Below are positions 34,267-42,710 of a DNA stretch of 64,000 nt, piece after piece. Position numbers and translations under genes: made by a program. This DNA comes from Streptomyces sp. NBC_01235 (GTDB taxonomy: Bacteria; Actinomycetota; Actinomycetes; Streptomycetales; Streptomycetaceae), in assembly GCF_035989285.1 (NCBI RefSeq), contig NZ_CP108513.1, positions 4,464,001 through 4,528,000 of the forward strand, given 5' to 3'. The notes beneath the pieces are model-generated. The model was given only the letters and a program-made list of their open reading frames with translations. It was not told the origin of the DNA and did not search any database. Numbering within the stretch: position 1 is the first letter of the stretch; each line of letters begins with the position of its first letter.

Positions 34267-36687
34267 ATGAGTGACGAGCCGCAGCCGCAGCAGCCGACCC
34301 AGGGCTCACCAGGAAGGCCCGAGGCGGGTGACGGAGGAAGTGGCCCGGAAGGCGAGGAGGGCAAGAAGGTGAAACGACCCAGGCGCACCGGCTGGCGCCG
34401 CCTCCTGCCGACCTGGCGGATGGTGCTCGGCACGTTCGTCCTCGGCGTCCTGGTGATCGCCGGCCTGTTCTTCCTCGGCTACTCGATGGTCAAGATCCCG
34501 CCCGCCAACGCGCTCGCCACCAAGCAGTCCAACGTCTACCTCTACGCCGACGGCACCGAGATCGCCCGCGACGGCACCGTCAACCGCGAGAACGTCGACC
34601 TCGCCCAGATCTCCAAGGACGCCCAGCACGCCGTCCTCGCCGCCGAGGACCGCGACTTCTACACCGAGACGGCCATCGACCCCAAGGCGATGCTCCGGGC
34701 CGGCTGGAACACCGCCACCGGCAAGGGCAAGCAGTCCGGCTCCACGATCACCCAGCAGTACGTGAAGAACTACTACCTCGCGCAGGAACAGACCGTCACC
34801 CGCAAGGTGAAGGAGTTCTTCATCTCGATCAAGCTCGACCGCGAGACGTCCAAGGACGACATCCTCGAGGGCTACCTCAACACCAGCTACTTCGGCCGCA
34901 ACGCCTACGGCATGCAGGCCGCCGCCAAGGCCTACTACGGCGTCGACGCGATCAAGCTCACCCCCGCCCAGGGGGCCTACCTCGCCGCGCTGGTCAACGC
35001 GCCCAGCGAGTACGACATCATCGCCCACCCCGAGAACAAGGCCGCCGCCCAGGCCCGCTGGAACTACGTCCTCGACGGCATGGTCACCAAGGGCTGGCTC
35101 AGCCAGGCCGCACGCACCGGCATGAAGTTCCCCCCGCCCAAGGAGACCTCCGGCGCCGACACCGGCATGTCCGGTCAGCGCGGCTACCTCGTCAACGCGA
35201 TCAAGGACTACCTGAAGAACAACAAGATCGTCACCTCCGACGAGCTGGAGGCCGGCGGCTACCGCATCACCACCACCCTGGACAAGTCCAAGCAGGACGC
35301 CTTCGTCGACGCCGTCAACGACAAGCTCATGGACAAGCTCGACCCGAAGGAACGCAAGGTCGACTCCTACGTCCGCGCGGGCGGCGCCGCCGTCGAACCC
35401 AAGACCGGCAAGGTCCTCGCCCTGTACGGCGGCATCGACTACATCAAGCAGTACACCAACAACGCCACCCGCCGGGACTTCCAGGTCGGCTCCACCTTCA
35501 AGCCGTTCGTCTTCACCTCGGCCGTCGAGAACGACTCCACCACCCAGGACGGCCGCCAGATCACCCCGAACACGATCTACGACGGCACCAACAAACGCCC
35601 CATCCAGGGCTGGTCCGGCGCCGCCTACGCCCCGGAGAACGAGGACTACGTCAGCTACGGCAACATCGACGTGCGCACCGCCACCGACAAGTCGGTCAAC
35701 TCCGTGTACGCGCAGATGGCCGTCGACGTCGGCCCCTCCAAGGTCAAGCAGACCGCGATCGACCTCGGCCTGCCGACCGGCACCCCCGACCTCCAGCCCT
35801 ACCCCTCCATCGCCCTCGGCACGGCCAACGCCAGCGTCCTGGACATGGCGGAGGCGTACGCCACCCTCGCCAACCACGGCAAGCACGGCACGTACACCCT
35901 GATCGACAAGGTCACCAAGGACGGCTCCGACGTCATGGAGCTGCCCGAACACAAGTCCTCCCAGGTCGTCAGCCGCGAGGCCGCCGACACCACGACCTCG
36001 GTGCTGCGCAGCGTCGTACAGAACGGCACCGCCACCGCCGCCCAGGCCGCCGACCGCCCCGCCGCCGGCAAGACCGGCACCGCCGAGGAGGACCAGGCCG
36101 CCTGGTTCGCCGGCTACACCCCCGACCTCGCCACCGTCGTCGCCGTCATGGGCCAGGACCCGGAGACCGCCCACCACAAGTCCCTCAAGGGCGTCATGGG
36201 CCTGCCCCGCATCAACGGCGGCGGCGCGCCCACCGAGATCTGGGCCCAGTTCACCAAGAACGCCCTGAAGGGCACCCCCGCCTCGGACTTCAACCTCCAG
36301 ATCCAGGAGGGCGGCGAGGAGTCCGCCTACCCGTCCACCCCGCCCTCACAGGACGACCCGACCGACGACGAGACCGACGGCACGACCGACGACACCCAGG
36401 GTCAGACGCAGGGCCAGAGCCAGACCCCGGGCCAGACGAACGGCGCCACGACGAACGGCGGCACGACCGGAGGCACGACGGGCGGCACGACGACGGGCGG
36501 AACGCCCACCACCGACGGCGGCACGACGAGCGGGACCACGGACGGCGGCACGACCGACGGCGGCACGGGCACGACGAGCGGGGGAACGACCGACGCCGGC
36601 ACGACCACCGACGGCGCGACCGGAGACACCGGCACCTCGACAGGCACGACAACCGGCCCCCAGCTCACAGCCCCCGGCGCGGGCTGA
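34267..36687 (+). CDS. Bifunctional class A penicillin-binding protein
   Basis: 806 residues: cytoplasmic basic N-terminus, one membrane helix (MVLGTFVLGVLVIAGLFFLGYSM), GT51 transglycosylase with catalytic Glu127 (AAEDRDFY) and GSTITQQYVKN, then transpeptidase with Ser409-x-x-Lys412 (GSTFKPF), Ser476-Val-Asn and Lys602-Thr-Gly. It polymerises lipid II and crosslinks peptidoglycan. The C-terminal ~130 residues are a Thr/Gly/Asp/Gln-rich repeat tail with many TTGGT-type units, probably wall-spanning. Start ATG 34267 follows AGGAG (in ACAGGAGTCC). Confidence 0.95.
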   Translation: MSDEPQPQQPTQGSPGRPEAGDGGSGPEGEEGKKVKRPRRTGWRRLLPTWRMVLGTFVLGVLVIAGLFFLGYSMVKIPPANALATKQSNVYLYADGTEIARDGTVNRENVDLAQISKDAQHAVLAAEDRDFYTETAIDPKAMLRAGWNTATGKGKQSGSTITQQYVKNYYLAQEQTVTRKVKEFFISIKLDRETSKDDILEGYLNTSYFGRNAYGMQAAAKAYYGVDAIKLTPAQGAYLAALVNAPSEYDIIAHPENKAAAQARWNYVLDGMVTKGWLSQAARTGMKFPPPKETSGADTGMSGQRGYLVNAIKDYLKNNKIVTSDELEAGGYRITTTLDKSKQDAFVDAVNDKLMDKLDPKERKVDSYVRAGGAAVEPKTGKVLALYGGIDYIKQYTNNATRRDFQVGSTFKPFVFTSAVENDSTTQDGRQITPNTIYDGTNKRPIQGWSGAAYAPENEDYVSYGNIDVRTATDKSVNSVYAQMAVDVGPSKVKQTAIDLGLPTGTPDLQPYPSIALGTANASVLDMAEAYATLANHGKHGTYTLIDKVTKDGSDVMELPEHKSSQVVSREAADTTTSVLRSVVQNGTATAAQAADRPAAGKTGTAEEDQAAWFAGYTPDLATVVAVMGQDPETAHHKSLKGVMGLPRINGGGAPTEIWAQFTKNALKGTPASDFNLQIQEGGEESAYPSTPPSQDDPTDDETDGTTDDTQGQTQGQSQTPGQTNGATTNGGTTGGTTGGTTTGGTPTTDGGTTSGTTDGGTTDGGTGTTSGGTTDAGTTTDGATGDTGTSTGTTTGPQLTAPGAG

Positions 36688-36717
36688 CCCGGACCCCGCA
36701 CCCCAGTGGCCAGCGAA

Positions 36718-36741
36718 AAGGGCCGGTGGTCACCGGCCCTT
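36718..36741. terminator. Hairpin after PBP gene
   Basis: Eleven-bp arms AAGGGCCGGTG and CACCGGCCCTT flank a 2-nt centre (GT), about 30 bp after the PBP stop. It is also a near-perfect palindrome. Likely intrinsic terminator. Confidence 0.7.
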
Positions 36742-36807
36742 CAGCCACTGCACGCACCGGCCGGTGATCCAAGGCGCCGACCGGTGATCTACCTCTGATC
36801 TTGGCCA

Positions 36808-38086
36808 GTGCTCCACCCTTCAGGGCGGGGGCAGTTCGGGCACCGCGCCCGGCTTGCGGTGTCGCCTGCCGAGGTGCTGAAGACGGACGACCAGGCGCAC
36901 GCCGCCCGCACGATGTGGAACTGTCTGCACACGTGGTGGCAGATGATGCCGAAGGAGAAGCGGACTCTCGCGCACGCCGACGCCGCGATCCGACAGGCCC
37001 GTCGGGACATCGACTTCCTGGCAGCCCTCCCCGCCCAGGCCGCGCAAGCGGTGCTCAAGACGTACTTCCAGGCGTGGAAGAACTGCTGGGACGGGCGGGC
37101 GGACGCACCGACCTTCAAGGGCCGGTTCCGTACGGTGATGTCCGTGGGACATCCCGCAGGGCCGGGACCTGAACATCACCCGCGTACACCGACGCTGGGG
37201 CACGGTCAACATTCCCAAGGTGGGCCGGGTCCGGTTCCGGTGGACCAAGGACCTGCCGGTGGGCAAGCGCGCGGGCGCGGAGAACCGGATCACCGGGGCC
37301 CGGCTGGTCAAAGACACGCTCGGATGGCACATCGCCTTCCGCGTCCAGACCCTTGAGATCAAGCCGGAACCCCACACCGGCCCCGAAGTCGGCATCGACC
37401 TGGGCGTCACCGTGCCCATCGCCCTCTCCGACGGCGAGACCTACGGGCACGGCGAGTGGCTGACCGGCAAGGAGAAGGCCAGGCTCCTGCACCTGGAGCA
37501 GCGTGCCGCGCAGCGTAAGCGGCACCACGGGCCCGGCGAGCGCACCAGCCGCCGGCTGCACCGCACCTATGACCAGATCGCAGGACTGCGCGCGAACGCC
37601 AAGCGCCGGGCCCTGGACTGGCAGCATCAGACGACCATCGCCATCGCCCGCACGTACGGCACGGTCGTGGTCGAAGCACTCACCATCACGAACATGGTCA
37701 AGTCCGCCAAGGGAACGGTCGAAGAACCAGGGAAGAACGTTGCCCGGAAATCCGGGCTGAACCGCTCCATCAGCGGGGAGGCATGGGGCCGCACAGTCAC
37801 CATGCTGGCGTACAAGACCGCTCAGCTCGGCGGCACCTTGGTCAAGGTCCCGGCCCCCGGCACCTCCCGGCGCTGTTCGGCGTGTGGCTTCACCACGCCC
37901 GGCAGCCGGGAGTCCCAGGCCGTGTTCGTGTGCAAGAACCCGGACTGCGGCTGGTCGGGCAACGCCGACCACAACGCAGCCCGCAACGTCTTGCACCTGT
38001 ACCGGATGGGCCTCGCGCTCATCCCGGCTGCCGGGAGGGCAGTCGTCAGGCGCGCGAAGCGCGTCAAGCCCGCTGCCGCAAGGTAA
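36808..38086 (+). pseudogene. tnpB: tnpB with single-base frameshift
   Basis: Translation from GTG 36808 gives a normal TnpB N-terminus (GHRARLAVSPAEV, HAARTMWNCLHTWWQMM, LPAQAAQAVLKTYFQAWKN). At 37146-37148 an extra G (GTGGGAC for GTGGAC) shifts the frame; the next frame continues DIPQGRDLNITRVHRRWG and then the RuvC-like nuclease: GIDLGV (Asp), VVVEALTITN (Glu), zinc ribbon CSACG…CKNPDCGW and SGNADHNAARN (Asp). All catalytic residues are kept. It is either a recent pseudogene or a sequencing error in the G-run. TnpB is an RNA-guided DNA endonuclease that helps the element persist. Confidence 0.85.
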
Positions 38087-38094
38087 GCAGGAAT

Positions 38095-38124
38095 CTCCCG
38101 GCTTCAACCGGGAGAGCACTTCAA
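38095..38124 (+). ncRNA. Right-end hairpin, 3' part of TnpB guide RNA (omega RNA)
   Basis: CTCCCGG (38095-38101), loop CTTCAA, CCGGGAG (38108-38114) and then AGCACTTCAA form the conserved right-end structure of Streptomyces IS605-type elements. In this family the scaffold overlaps the tnpB 3' end and the guide is the flanking DNA just after the right end, here the 3' end of the GroES-like gene from about 38125. Boundaries are inferred. Confidence 0.6.
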
Positions 38125-38477
38125 AGGTACAGGCCGGTGGTGTCCTCGGACCCCTCGAACCGGTCCGCCGCCACCGCGTGCAGATCCCGTTCCCGCATCA
38201 GCACGTACGCGACGCCGCGCACCTCGACCTCCGCGCGGTCCTCCGGGTCGTACAGCACCCGGTCCCCCGGCTCCACGGTCCGTACGTTCTGCCCCACCGC
38301 GACGACCTCCGCCCAGGCCAGCCGGCGACCGACGGCCGCGGTGGCGGGAATCAGAATGCCGCCACCCGAACGCCGCTCGCCCTCGCCGGCCTCCTGCCGC
38401 ACGAGCACACGGTCGTGCAGCATCCGGATGGGCAGCTTGTCGTCCTGGGAACTGTGGTCGTTTCTGTTGGCGCTCAC
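38121..38477 (-). CDS. GroES-like co-chaperonin family protein
   Basis: 118 residues with the GroES beta-barrel: PIRMLHDRVLVRQE, GGGILIPATA, AEVVAVGQNV, VEPGDRVLYDPEDRAEVEVRG. The mobile-loop area resembles GroES but the protein is not beside groEL, so it is a divergent paralogue of uncertain role. Its TGA stop (38121-38123) falls in the terminal bases of the inserted IS605-type element, so the insertion either supplied or precisely preserved the stop. Confidence 0.88.
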   Translation of the reverse strand: MSANRNDHSSQDDKLPIRMLHDRVLVRQEAGEGERRSGGGILIPATAAVGRRLAWAEVVAVGQNVRTVEPGDRVLYDPEDRAEVEVRGVAYVLMRERDLHAVAADRFEGSEDTTGLYL

Positions 38478-38531
38478 ACCACTGAACCTACCTGCCCGGA
38501 GCGGATCCGTGAGCGAGTGGGGTGTCCGGTC

Positions 38532-38861
38532 TCAGCCCTTGCGGCGCCGGGTGCCGAGGGCCAGCAGCCCCACCACCCCGACGACCACGAGCGCCACGGG
38601 CACGACCCGCTCCAGCCGAGGCGCGCCCTCTCCGTCCACGAACTGCGCCTTCACCTCGCTCACGACCCGGTTGACCTGGACGTAGGCCTTCCCGAGGGTG
38701 TGATCGACGTTGGCGACGACCTTGGCCTTGGCGTCCCCGACGATGGTCTTCGGATGCACCCGCACCCCGATCTCGTCCAGCGTCTCAGCCAGCACCTCTC
38801 GGCGGGCCCTGATGTCCGCCTCGATCTGCGCCGGGGTTCTGGTGTCCGACGTCTCCGCCAC
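38532..38861 (-). CDS. DUF3618 protein
   Basis: 109 residues from GTG 38861, chosen because CGGAGG lies 7 nt upstream; a longer ATG version (38927) has no ribosome site and overlaps the divergent promoter. DUF3618 (TPAQIEADIRARREVLAETLDEIGVRVHP) precedes an amphipathic helix and one C-terminal membrane helix (VVPVALVVVGVVGLLALG) ending RRRKG. Unknown membrane-associated function. Confidence 0.85.
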   Translation of the reverse strand: MAETSDTRTPAQIEADIRARREVLAETLDEIGVRVHPKTIVGDAKAKVVANVDHTLGKAYVQVNRVVSEVKAQFVDGEGAPRLERVVPVALVVVGVVGLLALGTRRRKG

Positions 38862-38955
38862 GGTAAGGCCTCCGAAGTCAGCTGTGTCTTGTTCCGCACA
38901 GTCTGTCAGCTCTGCCCGCCGCCGCACTGCCAGGACCCCCGGTTACGCTGGCCCG

Positions 38956-39423
38956 ATGAGCGAGCGACTCCAGCCCGGGGACGTGGCCCCCGCCTTCACC
39001 CTCCCCGACGCCGACGGCAACCAGGTGTCCCTGTCGGACCACAAGGGCCGCAAGGTCATCGTCTACTTCTATCCGGCCGCGCTTACCCCCGGCTGCACGA
39101 AGCAGGCCTGCGACTTCACCGACAACCTGGAACTGCTGACCGGCGCCGGGTACGACGTCATCGGCATCTCCCCGGACAGCCCCGAGAAGCTGGGCAAGTT
39201 CCGCGACAAGGAGTCCCTGAAGGTCACCCTCCTGGCCGACCCCGACAAGACCGCCCTCGACGCGTACGGCGCCTTCGGCGAGAAGAAGAACTACGGCAAG
39301 ACGTACATGGGCGTCATCCGCTCCACGATCGTGGTCGACGAGGAGGGCAAGGTGGAACGCGCCCTGTACAACGTCCGGGCGACGGGGCACGTGGCGAAGA
39401 TCATCAAGGACCTGGGCGTCTGA
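38956..39423 (+). CDS. bcp: Thioredoxin-dependent peroxiredoxin Bcp
   Basis: 155 residues of the Bcp/PrxQ family: TPGCTKQACDF contains peroxidatic Cys47 and resolving Cys52 in the Cys-x4-Cys spacing. It reduces hydroperoxides in the cytosol using thioredoxin. GVIRSTIVVDEEGKV and the C-terminus are typical. It is followed by an 18-bp hairpin terminator and is divergent from the DUF3618 gene. Confidence 0.95.
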   Translation: MSERLQPGDVAPAFTLPDADGNQVSLSDHKGRKVIVYFYPAALTPGCTKQACDFTDNLELLTGAGYDVIGISPDSPEKLGKFRDKESLKVTLLADPDKTALDAYGAFGEKKNYGKTYMGVIRSTIVVDEEGKVERALYNVRATGHVAKIIKDLGV

Positions 39424-39441
39424 GGGTCCACCTCTTCCGGT

Positions 39442-39480
39442 AAGCGGCCCGTGTCGGGGTGACCCCGACACGGGCCGCTT
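39442..39480 (+). terminator. Terminator of bcp
   Basis: Perfect 18-bp arms, AAGCGGCCCGTGTCGGGG and its complement, with a 3-nt loop (TGA) 18 bp after the stop codon, followed by a short T-containing stretch. Confidence 0.88.
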
Positions 39481-39562
39481 TACGTTTCGGGCGTGACTGT
39501 CCGATAAGCGGTTCGTTACTCCGTACGAGGCCACGAACGGGTGGTCGGAGACGGAGGGGTGC

Positions 39563-40162
39563 ATGGGCGTGCGAAGCGCATCCGAACGATCGGACGCACA
39601 CAGCGGGGAAAGGCTCACGCCGGAGGTCGCCGAGGCGCGCAACCGGGCTGATCTGATGCGGCGGCTCGGTCTCAAGCCGAGTGGCGGCCAACGGCGGGTA
39701 CTGCAGGAGCACGTAACACGTCACGGACTTGATACGGGCCACTTCGTCAAACGCAGCCCATGGCGTAAGTACCCCGACGCCGCCATCGCGGAAGCTGCCG
39801 CCTCTTCGTCCTCTCTGCGGGAAGTCGCCCTGAAGCTGGGCGCCAGGGCTCAACTCCACCGTGCACTGACCGAGATCGGAGCGCCCTACGCATGTGAGAC
39901 CTGCGGCAACAAGGGCGAGTGGCTGGGGAAGGCGATCACTTTGCAGATCGACCACGTCAACGGGGAGTGGCGCGACAACCGTCGCGAGAATCTGCGACAC
40001 CTGTGCCCCAACTGCCATGCACCGACAGAGACGTGGTGCCGACAGAAAGAGAGAGCGCCGCTCGCCGGACAGCTGTGGATCCCCGTACACTTGCGGGTGC
40101 CCGTCATGCTCGACGACGGGCGGCTAGCGGCCTTGGCGGAACGGCAGACGCCTCGCGTTTAG
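39563..40162 (+). CDS. HNH endonuclease ending inside tRNA-Leu
   Basis: 199 residues. GGAGGGG lies just before the ATG. The HNH/zinc core is CETCG … LQIDHVNGEWRDNRRENLRHLCPNCHA, a ββα-metal nuclease of unknown target; the N-terminal ~90 residues are helical and probably bind DNA. The last ~12 codons lie inside the tRNA-Leu gene and its TAG stop (40160-40162) is the tRNA anticodon. Genes of this type are mobile in actinobacteria, so insertion next to the tRNA is plausible. Confidence 0.85.
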   Translation: MGVRSASERSDAHSGERLTPEVAEARNRADLMRRLGLKPSGGQRRVLQEHVTRHGLDTGHFVKRSPWRKYPDAAIAEAAASSSSLREVALKLGARAQLHRALTEIGAPYACETCGNKGEWLGKAITLQIDHVNGEWRDNRRENLRHLCPNCHAPTETWCRQKERAPLAGQLWIPVHLRVPVMLDDGRLAALAERQTPRV

Positions 40163-40209
40163 GGCGCGATGGGAGCAATCCCGTGAGGGTTCGAATCCCT
40201 CAGGCCGCA
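40127..40209 (+). tRNA. tRNA-Leu (anticodon TAG)
   Basis: 83 nt, class II. Acceptor GCGGCCT pairs with AGGCCGC, discriminator A. D-stem GCG/CGC; anticodon stem TCGCG/CGCGA with loop TTTAGGG, anticodon TAG at 40160-40162; long variable arm GGGA-gcaa-TCCC; T-arm GAGGG-TTCGAAT-CCCTC. CCA is not encoded. It reads CUA, the rarest Leu codon besides UUA. Confidence 0.95.
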
Positions 40210-40222
40210 CTCACCTTCACTT

Positions 40223-40261
40223 GCAAGGTCCGGCTTGCGACTTCCGCAAGCCGGACCTTGC
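40223..40261 (+). terminator. Terminator after tRNA-Leu
   Basis: Sixteen-bp perfect arms GCAAGGTCCGGCTTGC and GCAAGCCGGACCTTGC with a 7-nt loop, 14 bp after the tRNA and 14 bp before the convergent rdgB stop; probably serves both directions. Confidence 0.88.
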
Positions 40262-40274
40262 TGGTGGGCACTCC

Positions 40275-40877
40275 TCAGCCCAGCAGCTCCCGCACCACTG
40301 GCACCAACGCCCGGAACGCCTTCCCCCGGTGGCTGATCGCGTTCTTCTCCGCCGCCGCCAGTTCCGCGCATGTGCGCGTCTCGCCCTCCGGCTGGAGGAT
40401 CGGGTCGTAGCCGAAGCCGTTCGTGCCCGTCGGGGTGTGACGGAGGATGCCCCGCAGCCGACCCTCGACCACCCGTTCCCTGCCGTCCGGCAGGGCCAGG
40501 GCCGCCGCGCACGCGAAATGCGCGCCCCTGTGCTCGTCCGCGATGTCGGACAGCTGGGCCAGGAGGAGTTCCAGGTTGGCCTTGTCGTCGCCGTGGGTGC
40601 CCGCCCAGCGGGCGGAGAAGATGCCGGGGGCGCCGTTGAGGACGTCTACGCAGAGGCCGGAGTCGTCGGCGATCGCCGGTAGGCCCGTGGCCTGGGCCAG
40701 GGCGTGGGCCTTCAGGAGGGCGTTCTCGGCGAAGGTGACGCCGGTTTCCTTGACGTCGGGGATCTCGGGGTAGGCGTCCGCGCCGACGAGGTCGTGGGGC
40801 AGGCCTGCGTCGGCGAGGATCGCCTTGAGTTCGGTGATCTTTCCGGCGTTGCGGGTGGCGAGGATCAGGCGGGTCAT
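40275..40877 (-). CDS. rdgB: RdgB/HAM1 non-canonical purine NTP pyrophosphatase
   Basis: 200 residues. RLILATRNAGKITELKAIL, ETGVTFAENALLKA, AIADDSGLCVDVLNGAPGIFSARWAG and NGFGYDPIL … HRGKAF are the family motifs. It hydrolyses dITP, XTP and similar nucleotides to monophosphates and keeps them out of DNA. Start ATG 40877; eight more residues at an upstream ATG are not family-like. RNase PH lies further upstream on the same strand. Confidence 0.95.
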   Translation of the reverse strand: MTRLILATRNAGKITELKAILADAGLPHDLVGADAYPEIPDVKETGVTFAENALLKAHALAQATGLPAIADDSGLCVDVLNGAPGIFSARWAGTHGDDKANLELLLAQLSDIADEHRGAHFACAAALALPDGRERVVEGRLRGILRHTPTGTNGFGYDPILQPEGETRTCAELAAAEKNAISHRGKAFRALVPVVRELLG

Positions 40878-40921
40878 GCCCCCAGTATCCCGACTCGGCA
40901 TCCCGACTCCCGCGGGCGTCC

Positions 40922-41338
40922 CTACGGCGTGCAGACCTTCGTCAGTTCGCCCGCCGCGTCGGTGACCGGGCTGAGGTCGGGGGTGTTGTCGCCGTTCTTG
41001 ACGGCCGTGCGGACGTTGCTGACGGCCTTCTGGAGGTCGTCGACGGCCTTGTTGACGTCGGCGTTGTCCGTCTTGTCGCCTATCTTGTCGAGGTTGTTCT
41101 CGATGGAGGTCAGCGACTCCTCCGTCTGCGTCGGGTCGTTCGCGGCGTTCTCGACGGCCTGCTGGAGGTCGGTGACGCTGTCGGCGATGGAGTCGGCGGT
41201 CTGGACGCAGTCCAGGGCCTTGTTGACCGCGTCGCAGCCGGTCGCGGTCAGTCCCACCGTGAGGGCGACGGCGGCCGTGGCGGTGGCGATGACGGTACGG
41301 CGACGCCGGTGCGGGCGTGGGCTCGCGGCCGTGGACAT
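40922..41338 (-). CDS. Putative lipoprotein (138 aa)
   Basis: Start ATG 41338 follows GGGGAGG. A basic N-terminus (SPRPHRRRR) and hydrophobic core (TVIATATAAVALTVGLTATGC) end in a lipobox-like LTATGC, so it is probably a lipoprotein. The mature part is helical and acidic with heptad-like repeats (SIADSVTDLQQAVENAAN, ESLTSIENNLDKIGDK, VNKAVDDLQKAVSNVRTAV) and a final Cys. Function unknown. Confidence 0.75.
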   Translation of the reverse strand: MSTAASPRPHRRRRTVIATATAAVALTVGLTATGCDAVNKALDCVQTADSIADSVTDLQQAVENAANDPTQTEESLTSIENNLDKIGDKTDNADVNKAVDDLQKAVSNVRTAVKNGDNTPDLSPVTDAAGELTKVCTP

Positions 41339-41482
41339 AACTGTGTTCCTCCCCTTGTCAGGCCCAGGAGGCCCCCGTTGACGACGGTGCGGCACAGTGC
41401 GGTGCGGTGCGCCGTGTATGGGACAAGACGCGGGGGTGGGCGGGCCGGTTGCTCGCGCCCGCCACCCCTCTTGGTGTGCCCT

Positions 41483-42220
41483 TTACTTTTCCAGGACCGT
41501 ATCAAGTGCCGTGCGCTGGAGGACAGTGAGTTCCGCGCAGCCGGAAACGGCGAGGTCGAGAAGGGAGTTGAGTTCCTCGCGGGCGAACGGCTCGGCCTCC
41601 GCGGTGCCTTGGACCTCGACGAAGCGGCCGTCGCCGGTGCAGACGACGTTCATGTCGGTCTCGGCGCGTACGTCTTCCTCGTAGCAGAGGTCGAGGAGCG
41701 GGACGCCGCCGACGATGCCGACCGAGACCGCGCTGACGGTGCCGGTGAGCGGCTGGCGTCCGGCCTTGATCAGCTTCTTTCCCTGGGCCCAGGTGATCGC
41801 GTCCGCCAGCGCGACGTACGCGCCGGTGATGGCGGCCGTGCGGGTGCCGCCGTCGGCCTGGAGGACATCGCAGTCGAGGACGATGGTGTTCTCGCCGAGT
41901 GCCTTGTAGTCGATCACCGCGCGCAGGGAGCGGCCGATGAGGCGGGAGATCTCGTGGGTGCGGCCGCCGATCTTGCCGCGGACGGACTCGCGGTCGCCGC
42001 GGGTGTTGGTGGCGCGGGGCAGCATGGAGTACTCCGCGGTGACCCAGCCCTCGCCGCTGCCCTTGCGCCAGCGGGGGACGCCTTCGGTGACGGAGGCGGT
42101 GCAGAAGACCTTCGTGTCGCCGAAGGAGACGAGGACGGAGCCCTCGGCGTGCTTGCTCCAGCCGCGTTCGATGGTGACGGGGCGGAGCTGTTCGGGGGTG
42201 CGGCCGTCGATTCGAGACAT
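41483..42220 (-). CDS. rph: Ribonuclease PH
   Basis: 245 residues, full length. [62 protein letters not shown] and [20 protein letters not shown] are diagnostic. A phosphate-dependent 3'-5' exoribonuclease that trims tRNA 3' ends. Its place beside nagF matches the conserved Streptomyces order. Confidence 0.96.
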   Translation of the reverse strand: MSRIDGRTPEQLRPVTIERGWSKHAEGSVLVSFGDTKVFCTASVTEGVPRWRKGSGEGWVTAEYSMLPRATNTRGDRESVRGKIGGRTHEISRLIGRSLRAVIDYKALGENTIVLDCDVLQADGGTRTAAITGAYVALADAITWAQGKKLIKAGRQPLTGTVSAVSVGIVGGVPLLDLCYEEDVRAETDMNVVCTGDGRFVEVQGTAEAEPFAREELNSLLDLAVSGCAELTVLQRTALDTVLEK

Positions 42221-42298
42221 GGCGCTGAGCCTAGCCGCAGCGGCGGAAGGGGCTCCTCCCGCGGTGGGGAAGAGCCCCTCAAGAGTGAGCGCGAGGGC

Positions 42299-42532
42299 TC
42301 ACATCATGTCTTCGATCTCCGCGGCGATGGGGTCGGCGTCGGTGCCGATGACGACCTGGATGGCGGTGCCCATCTTGACGACGCCGTGCGCGCCGGCGGC
42401 CTTCAGGGCGGCTTCGTCGACCTTGCCCGCGTCGACGACCTCGGTGCGCAGCCGCGTGATGCAGCCCTCGATCTCTTCGATGTTGTCGAGGCCGCCGAGT
42501 CCGGCGACGATCTTCTCAGCCTTGGTGGCCAT
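42299..42532 (-). CDS. nagF: PTS EIIB component, N-acetylglucosamine
   Basis: 77 residues. Phosphorylated Cys in IEEIEGCITRLRTEV; EIIB of the glucose/GlcNAc family. It takes phosphate from the EIIA protein (not in this window) and passes it to sugar bound in NagE. ATG 42532 is chosen because the family starts with MATKAEKIVAGLGG. Divergent from nagE1 with a DasR-type site between. Confidence 0.93.
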   Translation of the reverse strand: MATKAEKIVAGLGGLDNIEEIEGCITRLRTEVVDAGKVDEAALKAAGAHGVVKMGTAIQVVIGTDADPIAAEIEDMM

Positions 42533-42674
42533 GTTCCGTCTCCCTGAATTCCCTGATGCGCGCCGCAATTCCCTGGTGAACCGCTTTGTCGCAGTAACCC
42601 ACAGTTGGCCCAACTTCGCGAGCGATTGTTTCGTGTGTGTCTGAGGATGACGTCACACAACCCAATCGTCCGTA

Positions 42675-42690
42675 GCTGGTCTACACCACC
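42675..42690. promoter_or_regulatory. DasR-responsive element (dre) between nagF and nagE1
   Basis: GCTGGTCTACACCACC matches the dre consensus (ACTGGTCTAGACCACT) at 13 of 16 positions. DasR is a GntR regulator that releases these sites on binding glucosamine-6-phosphate, linking GlcNAc uptake to development. Confidence 0.85.
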
Positions 42691-42710
42691 TGACAGGCGG
42701 TCGCCAAACG

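Larger units (their letters stand above)
36808..38124 (+). mobile_element. IS200/IS605-type element carrying only tnpB
   Basis: The segment holds a tnpB gene and ends in the typical conserved right-end hairpin. No tnpA (Y1 transposase) is present, so it would need one in trans. The left end is not resolved; a CCCTTCAGGG-type mini-hairpin near 36817-36830 may be part of it. The right end is about 38124, immediately at the stop codon of the convergent GroES-like gene. There is no target duplication, as expected for this family. Confidence 0.75.

Noticed and set aside
40127..40209. Integration site of a mobile island at tRNA-Leu
   Set aside because: No integrase gene and no second copy of the tRNA 3' end found in the window; only the HNH gene is adjacent.
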